64,000 nt of DNA from Neolentinus lepideus HHB14362 ss-1. Lineage: Eukaryota; Basidiomycota; Agaricomycetes; Gloeophyllales; Gloeophyllaceae. Numbering within the stretch: position 1 is the stretch's first letter; each line of letters starts with the position of its first letter. The notes beneath the pieces were generated by a model. It was not told the DNA's origin. It saw nothing but the letters and a program-made list of their open reading frames with translations, and ran no database searches. Below, piece by piece: positions 59,069-64,000 of this stretch. Made by a program: the position numbers and the translations under genes. The stretch spans positions 127,462-191,461 of the forward strand of contig KV425577.1 in NCBI GenBank assembly GCA_001632425.1. Direction: 5' to 3'.

Positions 59069-60806
59069 CTACAGCTTTTGTTTAGTGTCGAGTCGCATAT
59101 CAACTCGGCGCCAGCCCATCGACAACACGAATACGCCGATCAGCCCTGCTGCAACTGCAAGAGGCTTGCGAAGGTGAGCGGAGAAAGGGACCTTGTACGT
59201 GACCTGATATCACTGACATGTTAGTTCTGTTCGCAGCCAGAAATATAAGTAGGCACTGACGTAGATAATCCCACTGTGCTTGTCTGTCAGCCGCTCGTAG
59301 TGGAATGTCACTGCAGGCCGCCCAACAGTGTCGAGGTAGGTGACGTGAGTGGAGATGGTGGTATTCTTGGCCGGAAATGGAGGGAAGAACTCGACGTCAC
59401 TGGAAAGTGATCTCCTTAGGCTGAAAGCAATGCATACCAAGAGGAAGACGTACGTAGCACCCTCCGGTAAGACGATCTTCACTTCTGCGTCATCTACCAC
59501 GGCATCAGGGATGACGGTCATGACCGGCACCCCAACAATATATTTGCCAGTCTTGCTGTCAAAGCTCGTCGAGTCAGCCAAAGGGGCGTCCCAGCCCAAA
59601 GTAAAAGTGTAGTTCCATCCACCCAGCAGCGGGTACCGGGGTCGTACTTCCATTACACTGTACTGATTGGGGTTGCCAGACAGGGTCTTTGGCACTGAGG
59701 GCGCAGTTCGGAGACGCGACGTCGAGACGTTGCCGATCAGATCGTAGTAATAGACGTTCCGGATGCCCGCCGGGAGGTGGAGAGTGAACCAGTTTAGGAT
59801 AGTAGGAGAGGGACGGTTGTAGAATGTTTGCGACTGGAATTGGAGGCGAGAGAAGTGGCCCTTCAAGCTGTGCACGGAGTTGAGTATCGAACGAGCCCCG
59901 TAATTTGGGCTGTACTCACGTAGGACCGGCATTGTGCAACACAATTTCATCCTGAATGTTCAAATTAGCACCCCAGTGACTGATCTCCGCAGCACGCTTG
60001 AGGGTGGCAATCTCAGCGCACGGAAAGTCGTGGTTGTAGTGCGCTGTGATATGTTTTTGGTGCTGTTGAACGAATTCCAAGGTTGACGACGCAGGGATGT
60101 TATGGTATGGGCCATATGTTATCGTCGCTCCGGATTTCGTCACAGGATTATCGGTGGTGAAGTCAATACCTTCCGGAGTGGTATACGAAATTATGCGGGG
60201 TGACAGGGTTCTGCATTTGCATCAACAGCTAGTGGTGAGTCGGGGAGGGGAACAACTCGTACCGTATCTTCGTACGCTGTACAGAAGTCTTGTAAGGACT
60301 CAATACATAGAGATCCGTCTCGTACTTCAGAGCTTGCTCATCTCCTTGTTCAGCTTGCTCAGGCCAAGGATATGTCGCGTGCGTCTGGACAGTTTCTACA
60401 ATGAGGTTGGTAGTCTCATTTATTGCTAATTGCTTCGGAAGCTCAGCTCTGTAGAGATACAGATTGCTAACAGACGGTGTAAGTACAGTGCACGCATCCG
60501 ACTAAGTAGCCGTACTCACTTGGCTGTGTCCAATAAAACTGGCTGCAGCGATAGCGCCACCTGCTGCCCCTTCTGCCTCACCTCCAGCCAGCTCGTCTTC
60601 TCGTGTTCATTCGGGCTCAACGCAATGGTGTACACGCTTGATTTCGGTTCTAACGCCTTCACGGCGTAGGTAGTCACGACATGGACAGAAGCGCCACCGA
60701 GTTCGACGGTGCGCACGATAGCGGTATTTTCAAAGGAGTGGGCGGCCCATGCCAAGTTGGCGGCTATGAGACTGACGAGGAGGGCGAGTCGACACAGCAA
60801 TATCAT
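59069..60806 (-). CDS. OST1: Oligosaccharyltransferase subunit Ost1 (ribophorin I)
   Basis: ER membrane subunit of the N-glycosylation complex. Exons 60806-60520, 60466-60263, 60210-59920, 59867-59454, 59399-59261 and 59203-59069 give about 489 residues (yeast 476). Signal peptide MILLCRLALLVSLIAANLAW. Family strings: YRAELPKQLAINETTNLIVE, DLYVLSPYKTSVQRTKI, VTKSGATITYGPYHNIP, AHYNHDFPCAEIATLKRAAE, ISHWGANLNIQDEIVLHNAG, LGGWNYTFTLGWDAPLAD and FPAKNTTISTHVTYLDTVGR. A C-terminal membrane segment (PLAVAAGLIGVFVLSMGW) is followed by a short tail. Divergent orientation to nothing close; uL22m lies 163 bp upstream on the same strand. Confidence 0.95.
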
Positions 60807-60969
60807 GGAGGCTTGCTGGTAGACCCGCAGCCAGTATTGTAGACGTGTAAGGACAAGATTCTATTTTTAGGTCCAAGTAATGGGTGGTTATTTTGGGATG
60901 GTGCTCAGAGTGATATAAACGGAGGAACAACGTATGTAGTAGAATCAGGACAAAGACGACTGAACCGAA

Positions 60970-62062
60970 CTACCAAGCCCACATTGGACGAGGATTCCGC
61001 AATGGCACATCTTCCCTCACAAGACCGGCCGAAGCTATCCGGTTCAGCCTCCTCTGCCGCAGTTTCTCGGCCTTCTCATTCCAAGTCTGTCCCTCCTTCA
61101 ACACAACATGCATCCGTGAGTCCGGATGGACCTTGATACCAAATCGTCCACGTCCTTTGATATCTATCCGTTTCTGACTTCTCGGGCCCTTCGTCACCCA
61201 TGATTCCGCTGGACAAGAATAAACGGTCAGTAGCCAGGACGATGTAATCAAGAGTGCGAGGTTGAGCGCGCACCAACGATGAGCTTGCTGGTATCCAGGT
61301 TCTTGTAGTTAGTGGCGTGGTGCTTCGCCGTTACAAGCATGCTCTTTATCCGTTTACTGACCCGCTTCTCACTGAACTCCATCTGCATGATGGCCCAGTC
61401 AATCGGTTTGCCAGCGATCTGCTGGCCAAGCTTGTTCAGCTTTCGGTGAGATATCTTAAAATTCGCGGTAGAGTACTTGTGCTGTGACGCGGAAGCGGAA
61501 GCAAAGCATTGCCATTAGATGACTGTCAATAAAGTGAAACGAAGGGACGTACCTCCGCGAACTTTTTCTTTGATGCACCAGCTCCACCCGGACCCTCCTC
61601 AGAGACTGGTTCCGGTATAGTGTCATACACGCTCTCCTCTCCTCGCTGAGCCATCTCCTTCCGAGACGCCTCGATCTCTTCCTCCGTAGCCTTCTCGCGA
61701 ATCTTCGGAGCAAGTTGTTCTTGTAACCACGTCAAGGGGTTGCGGAAGGTTGCACTGTGTATGGTCTCGTAGGAATGATTGGCAGTGTCTCTGGCGTATT
61801 CACGTACTATTGACGGCTTTCTAGTCGCATATATGGCGAGACTGTCATGTGCGAGTGCAGGGTCTGCCTTCTCGATACACATAGGGCGGCTGCAAACATC
61901 CAGTTAATAACATCATCTCCCGGTGATAGCGAGCAAGACAAACCAGAGCCCATGCACCTCCTGACAGACTGCATCGCAAACGAGAGAGCTGTGGCTTGGT
62001 CGGCAACCAATAGAGAGAACGCAGACAACTTGATGAAGCCTGTTCGGCTTTGCCCGAAGCAT
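60970..62062 (-). CDS. MRPL22: Mitochondrial ribosomal protein uL22m
   Basis: Mitochondrial large-subunit ribosomal protein. Exons 62062-61944, 61889-61553, 61481-61274 and 61208-60970 give about 300 residues. The N-terminus (MLRAKPNRLHQVVCVLSIGC) is basic and hydrophobic, compatible with mitochondrial import. A long N-terminal extension includes FRNPLTWLQEQLAPKIREKA. The uL22 fold covers the C-terminal half: STANFKISHRKLNKLGQQIA, GKPIDWAIMQMEFSEKRVSK, KSMLVTAKHHATNY and GRGRFGIKVHPDSRMHVVLK. Exon 1 is less certain than the rest: the chosen donor at 61943 is the one that keeps the frame with an ATG. Confidence 0.88.
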
Positions 62063-62634
62063 CCACGACGAGCCACGACCTAACACGCTACTCCATCCAC
62101 CAGCTCAGTCACCCCTATAGCTAGGCTTATAAGCCCACCAACCTAGAGTCATATTATAGTGCCTAATGATCGGCTCGCTTGGCTCTATCATCTATATCGC
62201 AGTGCTCCTCATCAACTCGATCGCTATTCTGAGCGAAGAGCGTTTCCTCGCGCGCAGTATGCCTCTCGGTATCTCTCTGGACAGGCAGTCGTCTGACATG
62301 CAGTAACAGTCGGATGGTCGTCTTCGCAGCTACAGCCAGGAGCCAGTGGCTTCCATCAACCATACGAGCAGCCGGGGTTCGCAGGTGGACAGGCGGATAT
62401 TGGTGTAAAAGGCCGGCTAATCAATCTTATTAGTGCTGTGCGGACCCTCATGCGAAGTATGTACAGTACAGATACAAGAGAAATCCTCGCTAATAGAAAT
62501 ACACTCTGTAGTACCGTTAATTGGCATAAACCTGGTCATTATCCTATACGAGCTGGTCGCGGGCTAGACAATGATGACAACTGTATGGATGGGTCGTGTC
62601 GGTCGTGAATGGCTTCCCCGTGTGTTTTACTGTT
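62063..62634. other. Intergenic region
   Basis: 572 bp: uL22m promoter and 3' flank of the GILT-like gene. A/T-rich patches; no gene or RNA recognised. Confidence 0.5.
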
Positions 62635-63501
62635 TTATTCATCGTTGTCTTCGAGGCGGTTGCTGTCGCTGTTCAGCCGTCGATACTCTTCATTGATTTG
62701 CCGGATGAAGTCTTTGGGTGCATGTCCAGCCTAACGGGAGATCATTAACACAGTTGGCCCCAGGTGTTCCGGTACCACGAACCTCGCATTCTTTCCAGGT
62801 GTAATCATCTCGTACGCAGACCTTGTATCCATTGATTACGACAGTGCAGCTTTTTCTACAAGGTATCAGGCGTTAGCACAATGCGGGGGATGTTGTGGGT
62901 CGCACTCACACGACGTTCAGATGCCGGGTCTCCTTCAGACTTTGCTTCAACAACTGGATACCTTCCTCCGTCTTCCCACTAACATCTGACCCAACGCATC
63001 CCGCAATTCCACTGCCTTCCCAGTCGATCTTAGCTGTATTAGCGCAGCGCAAAGCTACGTCGGGCTTCCCAATCTGCTCCCGACCCTGGTAATTATGGCA
63101 TTGCACGAATTCCCACCACTTGGAGAGAGGTTCGTATTTTGCTACGCAGAGCTGTTGAATGTTGCCTGCGCATTCTTCGGGCCCATGCTTGCAAGTCACG
63201 CCGTACTCGGGCTCCGACTCATTCAACCTACACCAGTTCGATGACCCGCACAATTTTGAGAGGAGACCACATACTGCGCAACATAAGAGAGACTGAAGTC
63301 TATTCTGTCTGAGACAGTGCTGACGACTCGATCGAACACGCTCTCGCACATAATTGCATCCGGGCACTTGGACATGACGCCTAGCACAACAGGCACTTTG
63401 ACATCAAACAATTCAGCAGGCTCATCTTGGACCAGCAAGGAAGTCTGCAGCGCCAGCGACGCAGCTGATAGAGACAAGGCGATGAGACTCGACCAGACCA
63501 T
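62635..63501 (-). CDS. GILT-family thiol-reductase-like secreted protein
   Basis: Lysosomal/vacuolar thiol reductase family member of about 237 residues. Exons 63501-63275, 63227-62910, 62855-62783 and 62730-62635. Signal peptide MVWSSLIALSLSAASLALQT. After a beta strand (KVPVVLGVM) comes SKCPDAIMCESVFDRV, where the family thioredoxin-like site sits. Next: YGVTCKHGPEECAGNIQQLC and FVQCHNYQGREQIGKPDVAL, then IDWEGSGIAGCVGSDVSGK, with the conserved Cys spacing of the GILT middle part. The C-terminus has SCTVVINGYKVCVRDDYTW and a charged tail. Animal GILT has a CxxC active site; here the second Cys position after CPD is Ala, so reductase activity is doubtful. Confidence 0.85.
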
Positions 63502-64000
63502 GATGATTATTGCAGAGGATGGCCTTGAGAAATCGGCTATAAAAAGTCTCGTATTCGCACTGATGAGGTTATTTACATATTACGTAAACATCTCCAAAAC
63601 AGCAAATGTCTGGTCAACAGGTCAACAGTTGGCTGTACCTAGCAGGCCGTTGCATTAAAGATACGAGCTGTTTCTGCCACAGGATGAGTCCACCCTTATC
63701 GCACCAACTAGGTTCCGCCTCGGGTCGAATCCCACCACGACCGCGACTCAGTGTCAGATGACGGCGGTTCAAAGTATCTGCATCGCGAGCGGAACGCTTC
63801 CGATGCAAAAGACGGTTAGTCGCGTGCATTATCTCTACTCGCCATTACCACGCACCGTCCAACGACCTCTGCCTGATTATCTTCTCGACAGTTAGTTCAT
63901 TATGCACTTGGTTCCGCTTCGCTTCCCATCAGATAGGCCTGTCAATGTGATCAGCGGCAAACATTACTGCTCACCTTTACCTCTTCTGCGTAAAGCTGCG
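63502..64000. promoter_or_regulatory. Upstream region of the GILT-like gene and window end
   Basis: About 500 bp of 5' flank. The first ~100 bp are A/T-rich (TATAAAAAGT read on the plus strand at 63538). Near 63940-64000 the minus strand may hold the end of an exon with a donor-like site, but nothing can be assigned. Confidence 0.3.

Noticed and set aside
63690..63740. tRNA-like T-arm sequence (GGGTCGAATCCC)
   Set aside because: The stem does not extend to five pairs and no anticodon or acceptor stem can be paired around it.

Overview
The window is nuclear DNA of a filamentous basidiomycete, most likely an agaricomycete. The genes are compact, with many introns of mostly 47-65 bp, GT-AG borders and CTGAC/CTAAC-type branch sites. 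Intergenic gaps are short, and the protein set (basidiomycete-type small Ser-rich protein, decayed PIF1-like helicase, tandem MARVEL-like genes, LON-RING protein) fits that group. The species cannot be named from the sequence. About 28 protein-coding genes were reconstructed exon by exon. Nearly every model was checked for reading-frame closure: exon lengths sum to a multiple of three and splice phases match.

Layout. 0-14.6 kb: TFIIF alpha (+), a bHLH regulator (-), the Elg1/ATAD5 PCNA-unloader subunit (-), a JMJD7-like JmjC protein (+), glucose-6-phosphate dehydrogenase (-), a minimal THOC5 (+) and the E2 enzyme UBC8/UBE2H (-). 15-20 kb: a relic of a PIF1-like helicase followed by three same-strand MARVEL-like membrane-protein genes that look like old tandem duplicates. 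20.4-34.6 kb: acetoacetyl-CoA synthetase, a small orphan gene, a 17-exon endopolyphosphatase with a 5-nt exon, an RFX transcription factor, BFR1 and NHP2. 34.6-38.2 kb: a 3.6-kb gene-poor island with a possible membrane-protein relic. 38.2-49.5 kb: a LON-RING protein, a small hypothetical, a germinal-centre-type Ste20 kinase, ribosomal protein uL29 (RPL35), HIS6 and a Ser-rich small protein. 50.3-63.5 kb: short-form tRNase Z, mitochondrial hydroxyacid-oxoacid transhydrogenase, a membrane-anchored aspartic protease, a PPR protein, OST1, mitochondrial uL22 and a GILT-like protein.

Most genes are single-copy housekeeping functions: transcription, mRNA export, ribosome biogenesis, DNA replication, NADPH supply, ketone/4-hydroxybutyrate metabolism, ER glycosylation and mitochondrial translation. 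They are not organised as a pathway cluster. No CRISPR array, intact transposon, rRNA or convincing tRNA gene was seen. I found no clear novel multi-gene system. The less ordinary signals are the tandem MARVEL-like cluster with shared exon architecture, the micro-exons, a GC-AG intron, an unresolvable first junction in UBC8, a long fully open terminal intron in the LON-RING gene, a repeated FPIF motif in Elg1 and the gene-poor island.
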